Notes under the pieces: generated by a model
What the model was told of the DNA's origin: nothing
Databases searched by the model: none
What the model saw: the letters and a program-made list of their open reading frames with translations, nothing else
Assembly (NCBI RefSeq): GCF_023015905.1
Contig: NZ_JALKBD010000039.1
Coordinates: 1 to 32,765, forward strand
Source of the DNA: Arenibacter sp. F20364
GTDB lineage: Bacteria > Bacteroidota > Bacteroidia > Flavobacteriales > Flavobacteriaceae
Length of the DNA: 32,765 nt
Direction: 5' to 3'
In this document: piece after piece, positions 8,968 to 17,739 of the stretch
How the letters are laid out: each line of letters begins with the position of its first letter
Position numbering within the stretch: the stretch's first letter is position 1
Position numbers and translations under genes: made by a program

Positions 8968-9213
8968 TTTATTGGAACAGCTACGGATGGATAATGGAAC
9001 ATATACGGACACTTATTGGAACAACCACGTTTTTATTGGAACAATGGCGGATAGGTTATTGGAACAACCACGGATGAAGTTTTTAACAACACTTAGCCCA
9101 TTATCAATAATCGCATCGGACTTATTAACAATTTTTATTGGAACAACCACGGATGGAATTATTGGAACTTTCACGGATATTGCTACATTTGGTTTATTGG
9201 AACAATTACGGAC
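8968..9213 (+). repeat. Iteron array of the plasmid origin (eight copies)
   Basis: Eight same-orientation repeats related to TTTATTGGAACAACCACGGA start near 8968, 8991, 9013, 9033, 9056, 9135, 9158 and 9193. The GGAAC core is invariant and the second half (ACnACGG) varies. Spacing is about 20-23 bp, two helical turns, except for a gap at 9075-9134. They end 10 bp before the rep gene. This is the binding array of a Rep_3 initiator. A related sequence (TTAAAGGAACAACTACGGAC) lies inside rep at 9503-9522. Confidence 0.92.
9162..9191 (+). promoter_or_regulatory. rep promoter overlapping iterons
   Basis: A -7 element TACATTTG (9184-9191) matches the Bacteroidota consensus TAnnTTTG, with TTG at 9162-9164, 19 bp upstream. 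The TTG lies inside one iteron and the start site would fall in the next, so Rep binding should repress its own gene. Predicted transcription start is about 9198, 25 nt before the ATG. Confidence 0.65.
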
Positions 9214-9222
9214 ACCCTGTTT

Positions 9223-10221
9223 ATGAGCACTAAGATACAAAGAGTTGATATTTCCACCCTTCCCAAAACCGTTCAGCAGCCCTATGTATTGACCGAAAGT
9301 TTTGATTTCAATATCCATGAGGCCCGAATCCTGATACGGGTTCTCCAGCAAATTAAAAAGCACCAGTTTATCCAGATGGGAACCCAAATCGATATGGACA
9401 ATAACGTGGTAATGCGTTTCAGGCCAAAGGATTTGACTGTTGGGAACGATTTAAAGCTCGTTTACAAGTCATTGAGCACCATCCGGAAAAAAGAAATCGT
9501 GGTTAAAGGAACAACTACGGACGAGGGCCAGGAAGTGGAAACCAGAACCATTACCGGTATCATCAACGAGGCAACGTACAGTACCAACAATAGCTTTGTG
9601 GATATTAAGATAAATGCAGATTGGTACAGGGTATTGGTCGATTTATCGAAAGGCTATACCCCATTTCTATCCAGTGTTGGTTTTCAAACAGGCAACAAAC
9701 ACCATTTGGTAATTTATCAGTACATCTGCCAATGGTACACTAAGGGGGAAATTGAGGGGAAAACCCTCACTGAAGATGAGATAAGGAGAAACTTCAAAGT
9801 AGGCGACAAGTACAACGATTTAAGAAAGATAGTAGCCAGGATTATTGAGCCTTGCAAAACAGAATTGGATAAATTGGCCGATATTAGTTTCAATTACACG
9901 CTTAACAGGGCCACTCCTGGGGCCACTAGAGGAAGGGGGGCAAAGATTGTAAGCATATCCTTCAAATTCTATGAAACAAAAACCGAAAATGTAAACACCA
10001 CATACGAACCAAAACGTGCGGCAAGAAAAATCGGAGAGTTCAAAAAAATCTACGGTTTTGATGAGACCCAGGAGCAACAATTGGGCGGATTGGCCAAGAG
10101 GTATGATTTATCATTCCTCTCTGCGCTGGAATATGAAAATCGACCATACCTGTTGAAACAGGAGAACTTCATAGAGGCATTCCATAAGATTATCATTGAA
10201 CGAAGTGCGGCCAAAAAGTGA
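9223..10221 (+). CDS. repA: Rep_3-type plasmid replication initiator
   Basis: A 332-residue initiator that binds the upstream iterons and opens the origin. The N-terminal half (PYVLTESFDFNIHEARIL to about residue 150) and the following winged-helix-like half (SKGYTPFLSSVGF to about 255) fit the two-winged-helix Rep_3/Rep_1B architecture (PF01051); residues 160-195 (HHLVIYQYICQWYTKG, LTEDEIRRNF) are characteristic of the second domain. The C-terminal 70 residues are helical. The ATG at 9223 follows the iteron array by about 10 bp and an iteron-overlapping promoter, indicating autoregulation. It is the only gene on this strand in the replication module and is followed by a bidirectional terminator. 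Confidence 0.93.
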   Translation: MSTKIQRVDISTLPKTVQQPYVLTESFDFNIHEARILIRVLQQIKKHQFIQMGTQIDMDNNVVMRFRPKDLTVGNDLKLVYKSLSTIRKKEIVVKGTTTDEGQEVETRTITGIINEATYSTNNSFVDIKINADWYRVLVDLSKGYTPFLSSVGFQTGNKHHLVIYQYICQWYTKGEIEGKTLTEDEIRRNFKVGDKYNDLRKIVARIIEPCKTELDKLADISFNYTLNRATPGATRGRGAKIVSISFKFYETKTENVNTTYEPKRAARKIGEFKKIYGFDETQEQQLGGLAKRYDLSFLSALEYENRPYLLKQENFIEAFHKIIIERSAAKK

Positions 10222-10308
10222 TATTCTCGCATCCGCCAAAGTTCCATTAAGCCAAAAAATCGTGTGAAGAAAGGTCAAAAAAGCAAGGCGCAATAAAACA
10301 AAAAACAC

Positions 10309-10383
10309 TATATTTGAAGTGAAAGAAGCAAACGCAAGTTTGTATCGAAAAACGGAGTGGCCACTAGGTCATTCCGTTTTTTC
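10309..10383 (+). ncRNA. Possible small RNA between rep and its terminator
   Basis: A TATATTTG sequence (10309-10316) matches the -7 consensus. It is followed by a hairpin CAAAC-GCAA-GTTTG (10329-10342) with a GNRA tetraloop, then the strong terminator hairpin at 10347-10382. A transcript of about 60 nt is possible. A -33 TTG is not seen, although a repeated motif AAGGTCAAAAAAGCAA lies just upstream (10271-10286). Speculative. Confidence 0.25.
10347..10383. terminator. Bidirectional terminator between rep and the small-ORF operon
   Basis: GAAAAACGGA (10347-10356) pairs with TCCGTTTTTT (10373-10382), with an inner AGTGGCCACT palindrome. A-runs and T-runs on the two sides make it work for rep (plus) and for the convergent small-ORF operon (minus). 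Confidence 0.85.
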
Positions 10384-10659
10384 TTAGAACGTATCTGAAG
10401 TGGGTTCGTTCTTCCCTTTTTGGAAGCTGCCGAGATACCTTCCCTTCTCCCCTTTTACATACTCGTACACATTGAAATAGCTCCAGTTCGGAAAGTCCGA
10501 ATGAAGGAAACGGGTAAACTTCTTTAACCGATTGACGTTGTTATAGCGTAGGAACCGGCAATTTCTGCAATCGGTATCAATCTTTCTATTTGCATCAGCG
10601 TTTGATTGACAAACCGGACACATGACCTTCACAATTGCTCTGTACCTTGTATAAGCCAT
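10384..10659 (-). CDS. Small zinc-ribbon-like protein, unknown
   Basis: A 91-residue protein with CPVC near residues 14-17 and CRNC near 32-35, spaced as in a four-cysteine zinc ribbon. The C-terminal part (FPNWSYFNVYEYVKGEKGRYLGSF) is aromatic and beta-like. It is last in a run of five very small minus-strand genes and starts 2 bp after the preceding 47-codon frame, so it is probably translationally coupled. No named family is recognised. A nucleic-acid-binding role is possible but inferred only from the metal-site pattern. Confidence 0.6.
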   Translation of the reverse strand: MAYTRYRAIVKVMCPVCQSNADANRKIDTDCRNCRFLRYNNVNRLKKFTRFLHSDFPNWSYFNVYEYVKGEKGRYLGSFQKGKNEPTSDTF

Positions 10660-10661
10660 TT

Positions 10662-10805
10662 CTAGAGTTTGGTAACGTATTTGTATTCTGATTTGGAGAA
10701 AGCCCGATCTGAGGAATGTATGCGAAAACTTTCACCATCATCGAAAACGACTTCCCCAAAATGTTTCGTTGGTTTTTCTTCCCCTATTTTAAAAACTTCA
10801 ACCAT
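10662..10805 (-). CDS. Very small ORF (47 aa), unknown
   Basis: The frame MVEVFKIGEEKPTKHFGEVV... ends in YKYVTKL. It begins one base after the stop of the upstream 75-aa frame (TAG-T-ATG) and stops 2 bp before the zinc-ribbon gene, a spacing expected for a translated operon rather than a chance frame. Composition is charged and soluble. A longer reading of the same frame (to 11015) overlaps the upstream gene and looks unlike protein, so the short start is preferred. Confidence 0.45.
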   Translation of the reverse strand: MVEVFKIGEEKPTKHFGEVVFDDGESFRIHSSDRAFSKSEYKYVTKL

Positions 10806-10806
10806 A

Positions 10807-11034
10807 CTAATCTTTCGATAGGAATTTCTCAACGAACTTGCTGGGTAGAAAATCAAATTTCTTTTTGGTCCAATAGACGATATATCCTTTGTCGTGCCTA
10901 AAGCTCCCCCAAGACTGCTTTGAGTTTTTCGCAAGGATTCGCTGTTTGCCCACATCCTCTTGACTGCGGTTGAAGATAATATCTTCCCAAACCGATAGTG
11001 AAACCTTGGCCTCAATTTTTCTTTTTGTTTTCAT
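10807..11034 (-). CDS. Small basic protein (75 aa), unknown
   Basis: The preferred start is the ATG at 11034 (MKTKRKIEAKVSLSVWEDII); a start at 11064 would add 10 residues. The protein is basic, with alternating beta-like and charged segments (YIVYWTKKKFDFLPSKFVEKFL). The start overlaps the upstream 64-aa frame by 23 bp and the stop is one base before the next ATG. No domain is recognised. Its reading was preferred over the competing frame because that frame is low-complexity in character. Confidence 0.5.
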   Translation of the reverse strand: MKTKRKIEAKVSLSVWEDIIFNRSQEDVGKQRILAKNSKQSWGSFRHDKGYIVYWTKKKFDFLPSKFVEKFLSKD

Positions 11035-11206
11035 TCCTGGTCCTAATGCTTTTTGAAAATTCATCTTCGGGCATACCCACCGGCATCAGAACGTGGTACC
11101 ACATACAATTGAAATTGTAGCGCAATATCCGAAACCACCTCGGGGGTTTCTTTTTGGTTGTCTTCCTGCGAGCTGTTCCCATGCTAAAGTGTTCTTTTGT
11201 TCCCAA
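11012..11206 (-). CDS. Small very basic protein (64 aa or 56 aa), unknown
   Basis: The frame starts at 11206, or possibly at an internal ATG at 11182 (MGTARRKTTKKKPPRWF). It contains a strongly basic N-terminus and a central WFRILRYNFNCMWYHVLMPV segment. It is 18 bp downstream of the 38-aa frame and overlaps the next gene by 23 bp. Function unknown; the charge suggests nucleic-acid or membrane-surface contact. Confidence 0.45.
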   Translation of the reverse strand: MGTKEHFSMGTARRKTTKKKPPRWFRILRYNFNCMWYHVLMPVGMPEDEFSKSIRTRNENKKKN

Positions 11207-11224
11207 AGGTGTACCGGTTCCGTT

Positions 11225-11341
11225 TCACAATCCCCAAAGCTCTGGATTGAATCCGTCCGGATAATCGCCTAAATCATTTTGTTCCTCCAGCCAGGTTTCC
11301 ATTTCAATGTCCTCAAAATTGCTCTTATCCCCCATATCCAT
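11225..11341 (-). CDS. Very small acidic ORF (38 aa), unknown
   Basis: MDMGDKSNFEDIEMETWL... ending NPELWGL, strongly acidic. It heads the run of five small minus-strand frames, 18 bp upstream of the very basic 64-aa frame. An acidic product next to a very basic one could form a complex, but this is inference only. The length is near the limit of what can be called from sequence alone. Confidence 0.4.
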   Translation of the reverse strand: MDMGDKSNFEDIEMETWLEEQNDLGDYPDGFNPELWGL

Positions 11342-11444
11342 TGATGTTTGAATTATCCAAATCCATTAAATTATTTTTTATGGCCATAAACTAATAATTA
11401 ATACCACCTAAACTGATAGTTTATTCTCTCCTATTTTTTAATAC

Positions 11445-11477
11445 TTTTTGAAGTGATTTGCGATTTTCGTAAATTTG
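11445..11477 (+). promoter_or_regulatory. Strong Bacteroidota-type promoter
   Basis: TTTTTG (11445-11450), a 19-bp spacer and TAAATTTG (11470-11477) match the -33/-7 consensus almost perfectly. Transcription would start near 11484 and run to the 43-aa frame at 11561. The divergent small-ORF operon begins at 11341 on the other side. Confidence 0.7.
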
Positions 11478-11560
11478 TAATCACTTTCCGGAAGCCCCAA
11501 CGGGCATTTCACTACCGAGTTTTCTTCATTAAATATTTAATCAACCTAAACCAAATCATT

Positions 11561-11692
11561 ATGGCAACTATTCTATTTTCAATTCTGACCTGGCTCATCT
11601 GCAACTACATCATCAAACCGTGGCTCGATAACTTTATCTGCATTTTGCGCTCTGGGTTCCTTTGCGATTGTCGGGAAAATTCCGTATCTTAA
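11561..11692 (+). CDS. Small single-helix membrane peptide (43 aa), unknown
   Basis: MATILFSILTWLICNYIIKP..., a hydrophobic N-terminal helix (residues 2-19) followed by a Cys-containing tail ending in ENSVS. The start at 11561 is chosen over an upstream ATG at 11453 because it lies about 77 nt after the predicted transcription start of the strong promoter. Small hydrophobic peptides with their own strong promoter can be type I toxins, but no antisense RNA was established here. Confidence 0.45.
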   Translation: MATILFSILTWLICNYIIKPWLDNFICILRSGFLCDCRENSVS

Positions 11693-11913
11693 AAAGGCGT
11701 TCTATTTGACATAAAAACGCTTATAACACATCGTATTCCCCTACCCCACAGTCATTTAACTTTTTTTCGTCCCTCACAGGGACTTAAAACGGGCCGAAAT
11801 CTTACAGATTCCAACAAAAACGGGCCGATATCGGTTTCAATCTGTAAGCGGAAATCTTCCGGTGTTCTTACGGATTTATTTAGCTCAAAAAAACATTCCT
11901 TACTGGTTTTATT
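11693..11913. other. Non-coding region between convergent genes, with inverted repeats
   Basis: Contains a GTCCCT-CAC-AGGGAC hairpin (11769-11783), a 10-bp inverted repeat CTTACAGATT/AATCTGTAAG (11801-11810, 11839-11848) and two direct ACGGGCCGA copies (11789-11797, 11820-11828). It probably holds the terminators for the 43-aa gene and for res, though no classical T-tract hairpin was certain. Confidence 0.4.
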
Positions 11914-14493
11914 TTACGCATTTGTATTTAACTCTTTATCTAAATTGCTGGTGAATAGGCCTTCCGTCAATTTTCCATTTCTCAAATACTCAAAGAAATC
12001 ATCGTAGTTTTCAGGACTAAGGAAATGAAAATTGTACCGTTGTTTGACCTTTGCTTCTTTGAGTTGGTTGTTCAATTCTTGAAAATGTATGGTCGCCCAT
12101 TTAAACTTTGCTTTATTCAGGTCCGAATAATCTTGATCATCTTTGATTTCCACGACCGTGATGTACTCCATTTTATCGTCTGAAGTCTTGATGAAAAAAT
12201 CAGGATTGAATCTACTTTGCTTTGTGTGATTTCCCGATTTGCTCGATAATGAATATTCAATGGTGTAAAAGCTCTGGTTGGTCGATTTTAGCCAGGCATC
12301 CAATACCTTGGCATTTTCGTTTCTAATTAATTTTTCTGCGAATTTTCTTTCCGGTGTTGCATTTAGAAAAACTATGTCAACAGGTGTTTTGAAATCATAG
12401 CTATTTGCTTCTTTTATGGCAGTTCGCGGTAAGCTCTCATCATCGATAACGTCCTGTAAGAAATTGAGGACATCTACATCTTTAACTTCATCCTTATAGT
12501 TGTTTGAGTACATTACTGTAGAATTATGCCGCAAATTACCAACAGAGAGTGTTTCTTTAATCCTTTCTTTAGTCGATATGGCATAAGGCCTTTGAGCTGT
12601 CCTTACCAGTTCCAGTGATTTGTTCTTACGTCTCAATAAAGTATTAAAGGATGAGAAAATATTCCTCTTGTTCTTTTCGTTCAGCTCATCCCCTTCAAGC
12701 CCAACCTTATCCATGGAGCGACGAATCAATTTTGTAATTTCTTCTTTAGGCGGAAGACTGTTTTTGGTGTACTGTCCTTCTTGTAGGTTCAGGGTGACGC
12801 CCTCCCACTCCCTGGTCTGGAACTCGTGATATATTTTATCAACGATTTCCTTAATAGGCGTCATCCGATTTTTGATTTTATATTCTACACCCCTATACTC
12901 ATTGTCAAGATTCGTATAGGTGGTCTCTTGGCTTATCTGGTCCACCGAGGATTCTAGGTTTATGTAATCCTTGTAATTGAATTCCTTTTCCTTATTATTG
13001 TTCTCAACAGCTCTTTCGGTCTTGTTATAATCTATGTTGTAGAGAGTAAAATGATGTTCGGCCCTATCGCCTTCAACTATGTTGGAACTTTCCAATCGCA
13101 TTTCTAGTTCCAGCACTTCATCTACAAGCCCTTTGATTTTTGAGCCCCAGGAAGAGTGATTGAAAATCGTTACCTGTGCATTACCTATATATTCTTGTGG
13201 TACTCTCAGCCCCCTGCCCAATACTTGGGAAATCAATAACTTAGAATTGAAAGCCCTTTCTTCCATAGGGACTATTTGAAATACATTTTTCACGTCCCAG
13301 CCCTCTGTAAGCATTGAAACCGAGACTATCCACTCAACGGTTGAATCCTGCTCGTCCACTTCTTCCAAGCGAATTGCGTTGTGCTTGTGTGCTTTATCCG
13401 AAGTAACAGTCATAACCAACTTATCCCTAATTTCCTGCTCTTCCAGGCCTTCTTCCAACTTTAAAAATTCGACCAAGCGTGTTTCAAGGCGTTTGGCGTT
13501 GGTAATATTGTTGGTCACTAAAATAGTGATAGGCTTTAGGGCTTTGTACGTGAGTTTATTCTTGGCGTGATTCTGATAAATTTTCTGGAATCTTTGGTCT
13601 TCATTTATACTATCATCTTCGGAAACATAATTTATCTTTTTGACAAACTTCTCGTCAAATGCTTGCCTTAATGAATAGCGGTAAATGACATCATTGAAAT
13701 AATCATTTCCTATATATGCTGTTCCCGTAAAACCAAGCATATATTTAAAGTTGTAGCCATCATCCAATAGGAATTTCTTCCATACTTTTAACCCTCTGGC
13801 CTCCGAAGTATTCCCGGAAATCTTATTGTATATATGGTGGGTTTCGTCGTTCAATACCAAGGCATCATAGCCTCTTTTAAAACCAAAACTATCCTCTATT
13901 GATGAGCCGGTCCTTTCATAGACGGCATGAACGTTTTCTATACATATATCGCCCTCCTTTACCGTAACGCTTCCATCAACTATACTGGGGTTTCTTATAA
14001 TCGCAGATTCGGGGATGGTTTCCTTTAGAATTGGGTCGGCAACTAAAGCCAAAAACTTCTTATGCAATTCTTTTTCGATAGTTGTAGAGGGACACAAAAC
14101 CAACACTCTCTTTACGAGACCCAAGCCAAGTAAGATTTGTGCAATCCCATACATGACATAACTCTTCCCCGTTCCTGTTGCGAGATCTATCGTCGCAGAT
14201 AGTTTTAAAGGCAATTGAATCTTGCGGTGATAGTCTGCAACATCAGGATAGCGTTCTCGTAACTGGTAGTTTTGATAATAATTTTTTGAAACCAAGTCCT
14301 CGATATTGGCATACTCGTTGGATGCCAAATAAATGACTGAATTCTTTATCGCTTCCTTTTGGTATTCCCTGGTTCCACAAAGTGCATCCAAAAACCTATC
14401 CCAATACGCAAGTGGTAGCTCACTTTGGTTGTAGTGCTGATTTATTTTGAGAATTAAATCCTTCGTATCATATCGCTTCTTTTCTTGAATCAT
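11914..14493 (-). CDS. res: Type III restriction enzyme, Res subunit
   Basis: An 859-residue DEAD/DEAH-type helicase-nuclease that cleaves DNA with the Mod subunit. Walker A ATGTGKS is at residues 105-111, motif II DETHH at 216-220, motif III-like GFTGTA at 254-259, and motifs V/VI in [17 protein letters not shown] and [10 protein letters not shown] (about residues 390-430). A PD-(D/E)xK nuclease domain is visible near the C-terminus: NPDFFI followed by VVEIKDDQD. The gene overlaps mod by 4 bp (ATGA). Length fits Type III Res proteins (800-1000). All motifs are intact, so the enzyme is probably active. It is the last gene of the operon that starts at parA. Confidence 0.92.
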   Translation of the reverse strand: MIQEKKRYDTKDLILKINQHYNQSELPLAYWDRFLDALCGTREYQKEAIKNSVIYLASNEYANIEDLVSKNYYQNYQLRERYPDVADYHRKIQLPLKLSATIDLATGTGKSYVMYGIAQILLGLGLVKRVLVLCPSTTIEKELHKKFLALVADPILKETIPESAIIRNPSIVDGSVTVKEGDICIENVHAVYERTGSSIEDSFGFKRGYDALVLNDETHHIYNKISGNTSEARGLKVWKKFLLDDGYNFKYMLGFTGTAYIGNDYFNDVIYRYSLRQAFDEKFVKKINYVSEDDSINEDQRFQKIYQNHAKNKLTYKALKPITILVTNNITNAKRLETRLVEFLKLEEGLEEQEIRDKLVMTVTSDKAHKHNAIRLEEVDEQDSTVEWIVSVSMLTEGWDVKNVFQIVPMEERAFNSKLLISQVLGRGLRVPQEYIGNAQVTIFNHSSWGSKIKGLVDEVLELEMRLESSNIVEGDRAEHHFTLYNIDYNKTERAVENNNKEKEFNYKDYINLESSVDQISQETTYTNLDNEYRGVEYKIKNRMTPIKEIVDKIYHEFQTREWEGVTLNLQEGQYTKNSLPPKEEITKLIRRSMDKVGLEGDELNEKNKRNIFSSFNTLLRRKNKSLELVRTAQRPYAISTKERIKETLSVGNLRHNSTVMYSNNYKDEVKDVDVLNFLQDVIDDESLPRTAIKEANSYDFKTPVDIVFLNATPERKFAEKLIRNENAKVLDAWLKSTNQSFYTIEYSLSSKSGNHTKQSRFNPDFFIKTSDDKMEYITVVEIKDDQDYSDLNKAKFKWATIHFQELNNQLKEAKVKQRYNFHFLSPENYDDFFEYLRNGKLTEGLFTSNLDKELNTNA

Positions 14494-16472
14494 GGGTTAG
14501 TACTTTTAGCGGTAAATACTTCACGGAATTCATTACCATAGATGTCGATGTATACAGCGCTAATTTTAGTACCATAATTTTCTAGTTCAACCAGGGCACG
14601 TCCGTCCTCACTGATAATATCCGCTGCAAAAAACACATCGGACATCAAAAACTCTTTATCATTGTAATCTTTATCAACAACGACCATGGCCAAGGCTTCA
14701 AGACCGGGAATATCCTCCAGGGTGTCTTCATCGGGATAGTAGGCCTTGAAGTCTTCTATGATAATAGTGCCCTTATCAAATGATGATTTCACCTCCGGTT
14801 GCCGGATAAAATGGAAGCCAACCGCATTTTCAAGGGAATTTACATTGCTTGAACTTGTGGGCTGTCTAAACTTTTTGAATTTTTCTTTGTGCAGTTCTTG
14901 AATGATTTGGTAGGGCACTTTCAAAAAATAGTAACGCACATTGCCTATCTCATAATAATCGTCAATAAATTGGACCGAGTTTGCCGGTGCGATGATATAG
15001 ATACGGTCGCCAACTTTTTTACCAATATTCTTATGAAGAATCTGTAAATAGTCTTCATCGACAGCGGCATCCTTGTGTTCCCAGTACTTCCAAATTAATA
15101 CATCGTAACCATCTTTGCGCTCACCTTGAAATTCTATTCCTGATATTTTTTTAGATTTGGGGCTTACCTCAAAGAGGTTTAGAACAAAATCTTGGTATTC
15201 TTTATGCTGTAAAGAAAAGAGTTTTTCTATATCGTAGAATCCGTTATTTACAGTCAAAAAGCTTCTCGATTTTTTTCCATATTTACGCGAACGAACAACT
15301 AAATCCCTAGAATTTTGTATTTGTAGCAAACGTTTTTGAATAGTGTAATAGGAATACTTACCAATGTCACAGGTAATCCATTTCCTATTTAGTTTTTCGG
15401 CAACTGCAGCTGTTGTTCCACTACCTCCAAAAAAATCTAATACTATATCACCTTCGTTGGAAGAAGCTTCAATTATCCTTTTCAACAATAACTCTGGTTT
15501 TTGTGTAGGATAACCTGTTTTTTCGTGTTTGGTGTAAGCATAAGTTCCTACGGGATAATCATTAAATTCCTCGGCAAGGTCCTTTTTGCCCATCCAAACA
15601 TCCCAAACATATTGCGGTCTTTTAATCGATGCTTCTTCAACCGCTTCTTTTTTTGTCAATGAGCTATTCTTGCTGATGTAAGTCTTTAAGGCATTGGTTC
15701 CCCCGCTGCTTTCCCTGCCTCTAGTGTAGTACCAGCCTTCGTTATCTTTTTGCAGGGCATTAACTATCCTTTTTGAATAACCGATTCGAGTAGGTGGATT
15801 GAAAGTTGAATCGCTTTTTTTATAACAAAATATTGTCTCGTGAGATTTCGGATACGTATCACTTGAACCCATAAGACCACACACCCAAACTATTTCATGA
15901 AATTCAAATTCTTTAAAAATTTCATCTAGAATTATTTTTATTAAATGTCCCTTTTTTGAATCTAAATGCACATAAATACTACCTTCTTTATCCAACAATT
16001 CTTTACAGAGAATAAGCCTTCTTCTGATATATTCGGCAAAATCGGAGTCAACAATTTTATCTGAATAGGCCAGTTGTCCTTCTCTAGATTTGAAATCTGA
16101 AGCAGTAGAAAAAGGGGGGTCGATATAGATAAGTTTTACCTTACCCTTAACCCTATCTTTTATAAGTGGGTCTTCGTTCTTATAAATGGTTTTCAAAAAT
16201 TGCAGGTTGTCGCCAAAGACAATCATGTTTTTCCATCCACCTGGATAACATTTTCTGTCACCGTTGTAGATTCTTTCAATTTGTAATGGTGCGGCCGTTA
16301 CTCCATCTTCATCTGCAAGAATATCCTCTTTACGCATTTTGCCCGCATAAACAAGTTCGTATTCTTTTTGTGTAGTGGGAAATAGTTTATACTTGAAATC
16401 TTCGGGCAATGGTTCGCCCTTTTGTAGTCTTTCTATTAAATAGTCTTTTTCTCTTGATGATAAAATGTTCAT
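14490..16472 (-). CDS. mod: Type III modification methyltransferase, Mod subunit
   Basis: A 660-residue N6-adenine methyltransferase that provides sequence recognition and self-protection for the Res enzyme. The catalytic motif DPPF is at residues 118-121, followed by the variable recognition region, then the SAM-binding motif FFGGSGTT at 347-354. The order DPPF before FGGSG makes it a beta-class enzyme, as for known Type III Mod proteins. The C-terminal 280 residues would contact Res. It starts 12 bp after the 118-aa hypothetical gene and overlaps res by 4 bp. No simple-sequence repeat typical of phase-variable mod genes was seen. Confidence 0.93.
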   Translation of the reverse strand: MNILSSREKDYLIERLQKGEPLPEDFKYKLFPTTQKEYELVYAGKMRKEDILADEDGVTAAPLQIERIYNGDRKCYPGGWKNMIVFGDNLQFLKTIYKNEDPLIKDRVKGKVKLIYIDPPFSTASDFKSREGQLAYSDKIVDSDFAEYIRRRLILCKELLDKEGSIYVHLDSKKGHLIKIILDEIFKEFEFHEIVWVCGLMGSSDTYPKSHETIFCYKKSDSTFNPPTRIGYSKRIVNALQKDNEGWYYTRGRESSGGTNALKTYISKNSSLTKKEAVEEASIKRPQYVWDVWMGKKDLAEEFNDYPVGTYAYTKHEKTGYPTQKPELLLKRIIEASSNEGDIVLDFFGGSGTTAAVAEKLNRKWITCDIGKYSYYTIQKRLLQIQNSRDLVVRSRKYGKKSRSFLTVNNGFYDIEKLFSLQHKEYQDFVLNLFEVSPKSKKISGIEFQGERKDGYDVLIWKYWEHKDAAVDEDYLQILHKNIGKKVGDRIYIIAPANSVQFIDDYYEIGNVRYYFLKVPYQIIQELHKEKFKKFRQPTSSSNVNSLENAVGFHFIRQPEVKSSFDKGTIIIEDFKAYYPDEDTLEDIPGLEALAMVVVDKDYNDKEFLMSDVFFAADIISEDGRALVELENYGTKISAVYIDIYGNEFREVFTAKSTNP

Positions 16473-16484
16473 TAAGTTGGTCTG

Positions 16485-16841
16485 TTAAATATGTTTTTCT
16501 CTTTCCTGATATGCTCTATAATCCTCTTTACTTAAGTTCTTTCGCATCCACTCCCCCATCCCAATATCATTCTTTTCCATTACATAGCGTCTAAACGAAA
16601 GAACGCCCTTGCAAAGCTCGAATCCCTGCATCTCCATGTCTTCACGTACATTTATCGGCAACCCCTCTAGCCACTCATTAAAATCCGTCTCGGTGGGTTC
16701 CAATTCCTCTGCTTGTTGGTGGTAGATATAGGCTGCATTGCCAAAACGCAACAACCTGGCATGTTCCTCTCTTTCATCCTCCGGAAGTTGGGCCAAAAGC
16801 TTTGCCTGATTTTCCCGCTGTTTTTTATTGGGGTGTTCCAT
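16485..16841 (-). CDS. Hypothetical protein (118 aa) in the defence operon
   Basis: A soluble, highly charged, mainly helical protein (MEHPNKKQRENQAKLL..., many Glu). The segment FRRYVMEKNDIGMGEWMRKNLSKEDYRAY near the C-terminus is amphipathic helix-like. The start codon shares one base with the stop of the 82-aa gene (TAATG), and mod follows 12 bp later. I do not recognise the family. Its fixed position between the ShosTA-like pair and mod suggests an accessory or regulatory part of the defence unit, or an unrelated plasmid gene inside the operon. Confidence 0.7.
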   Translation of the reverse strand: MEHPNKKQRENQAKLLAQLPEDEREEHARLLRFGNAAYIYHQQAEELEPTETDFNEWLEGLPINVREDMEMQGFELCKGVLSFRRYVMEKNDIGMGEWMRKNLSKEDYRAYQEREKHI

Positions 16842-17089
16842 TACGCTTTATACTCAGGATTGGGAACTTGTGATTTAAACTCACACCAAAGTGCTTTCCA
16901 ATTTTCGTCCGAAATCTGAATCGGTTCCGGTGTACCCGGCATCGTGTTCAGGAAGGCCCTCTCGAATGGCCATCCTTTCAAAAAATTGGTGTATGCAATT
17001 TCATCTTGAATGAAATTCTCAATCAGTTCTTTGTGGGTGAGCTCCATTTTCTGGTCAACCCTGTTGTCTTTGTAAAATATCATGGTCAT
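16841..17089 (-). CDS. Hypothetical protein (82 aa) in the defence operon
   Basis: A small soluble protein with aromatic, acidic character (FIQDEIAYTNFLKGWPFERAF, ENWKALWCEFKSQV). It follows the phosphoribosyltransferase gene by 11 bp and shares the TAATG junction with the 118-aa gene, so the two are probably co-translated. No domain recognised. It may work with the 118-aa product. Confidence 0.65.
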   Translation of the reverse strand: MTMIFYKDNRVDQKMELTHKELIENFIQDEIAYTNFLKGWPFERAFLNTMPGTPEPIQISDENWKALWCEFKSQVPNPEYKA

Positions 17090-17100
17090 CTCTTTATTTA

Positions 17101-17739
17101 TTAATCAGGCAACTTTACGCTGTCGTATTCGGGTCTGTAGACCATTTGATTATAGGACGGCTTTACGATTTCTTCCAAGGTCTTTACGAACCCTCTGGTG
17201 CGCATGGCGGCGAACACATAAATCTGTGTATCCGGATAGGTTTCTTTCAATCGTCGCACACATGCCGTTGAAGTCCTTCCCAACGTAAACACGTCGTCTA
17301 TTAATATAATCTTGTGTACAAATGCCTCTGGGGACGGAACAACACGCAAACTATCGTAGTGGGTGTTGCACGATGGCCGTTGGTCAGCACTGCTGAAATT
17401 ACTTGACTTAGGCACTCTCTTGGTTCTTTCCAACCAATGTTGTACGCTCCCCCCGAAACCTTCCCTGACCAAAAAATCCGCCAATATTCTAGTCGGCCAT
17501 AGCCCGCCCTCCACCAAGGGGGCACTCCTTGGAGCGGGAACCAAAATAGGCATATCACTGAACATGGTTTTTATGGGGTGATCGGCTGGAAGCTGCTTCA
17601 TATAGTAAATCATTCGTAATATCATTTGGGCACTTCCCGACTTCAAGTTTCCACAAATACGCCTCGACAATGCGGCCTTGTCGTTTGTTCCCCTTGTGGA
17701 GAATTCGAGCATAGTGGCGAAATCGATTTTAAAAGGCAT
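17101..17739 (-). CDS. ComF-like phosphoribosyltransferase, ShosT-like toxin candidate
   Basis: A 212-residue PRTase-fold protein. The PRPP-binding loop IILIDDVFTLGRTS is at residues 144-157 and a VPAPRS segment at 67-72. The ComF zinc finger is not present. The start overlaps the end of the dprA-like gene by 11 bp. A PRTase beside a DprA-like protein is the architecture of ShosTA, in which the PRTase protein ShosT is toxic and the DprA-like ShosA neutralises it; the pair has been reported to act against phage. Whether this pair has that activity is inferred. The alternative is a competence ComF/DprA pair, but the location inside a plasmid operon with an R-M system argues against it. Confidence 0.75.
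   Translation of the reverse strand: MPFKIDFATMLEFSTRGTNDKAALSRRICGNLKSGSAQMILRMIYYMKQLPADHPIKTMFSDMPILVPAPRSAPLVEGGLWPTRILADFLVREGFGGSVQHWLERTKRVPKSSNFSSADQRPSCNTHYDSLRVVPSPEAFVHKIILIDDVFTLGRTSTACVRRLKETYPDTQIYVFAAMRTRGFVKTLEEIVKPSYNQMVYRPEYDSVKLPD

Noticed and set aside
8548..9226. Two plus-strand frames (99 and 93 codons) across the origin
   Set aside because: They read through the iterons (repeated LLEQ peptides) and the AT-rich region; the repeat explains the open frame.
10662..11015. 117-codon minus-strand frame overlapping the 75-aa gene
   Set aside because: Its first 70 residues look non-coding, while the overlapping frame gives a better protein with tight operon spacing. Only the last 47 codons were kept as a gene.
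14490..16472. Phase-variable mod gene
   Set aside because: No simple-sequence tract was found in mod or at its start.
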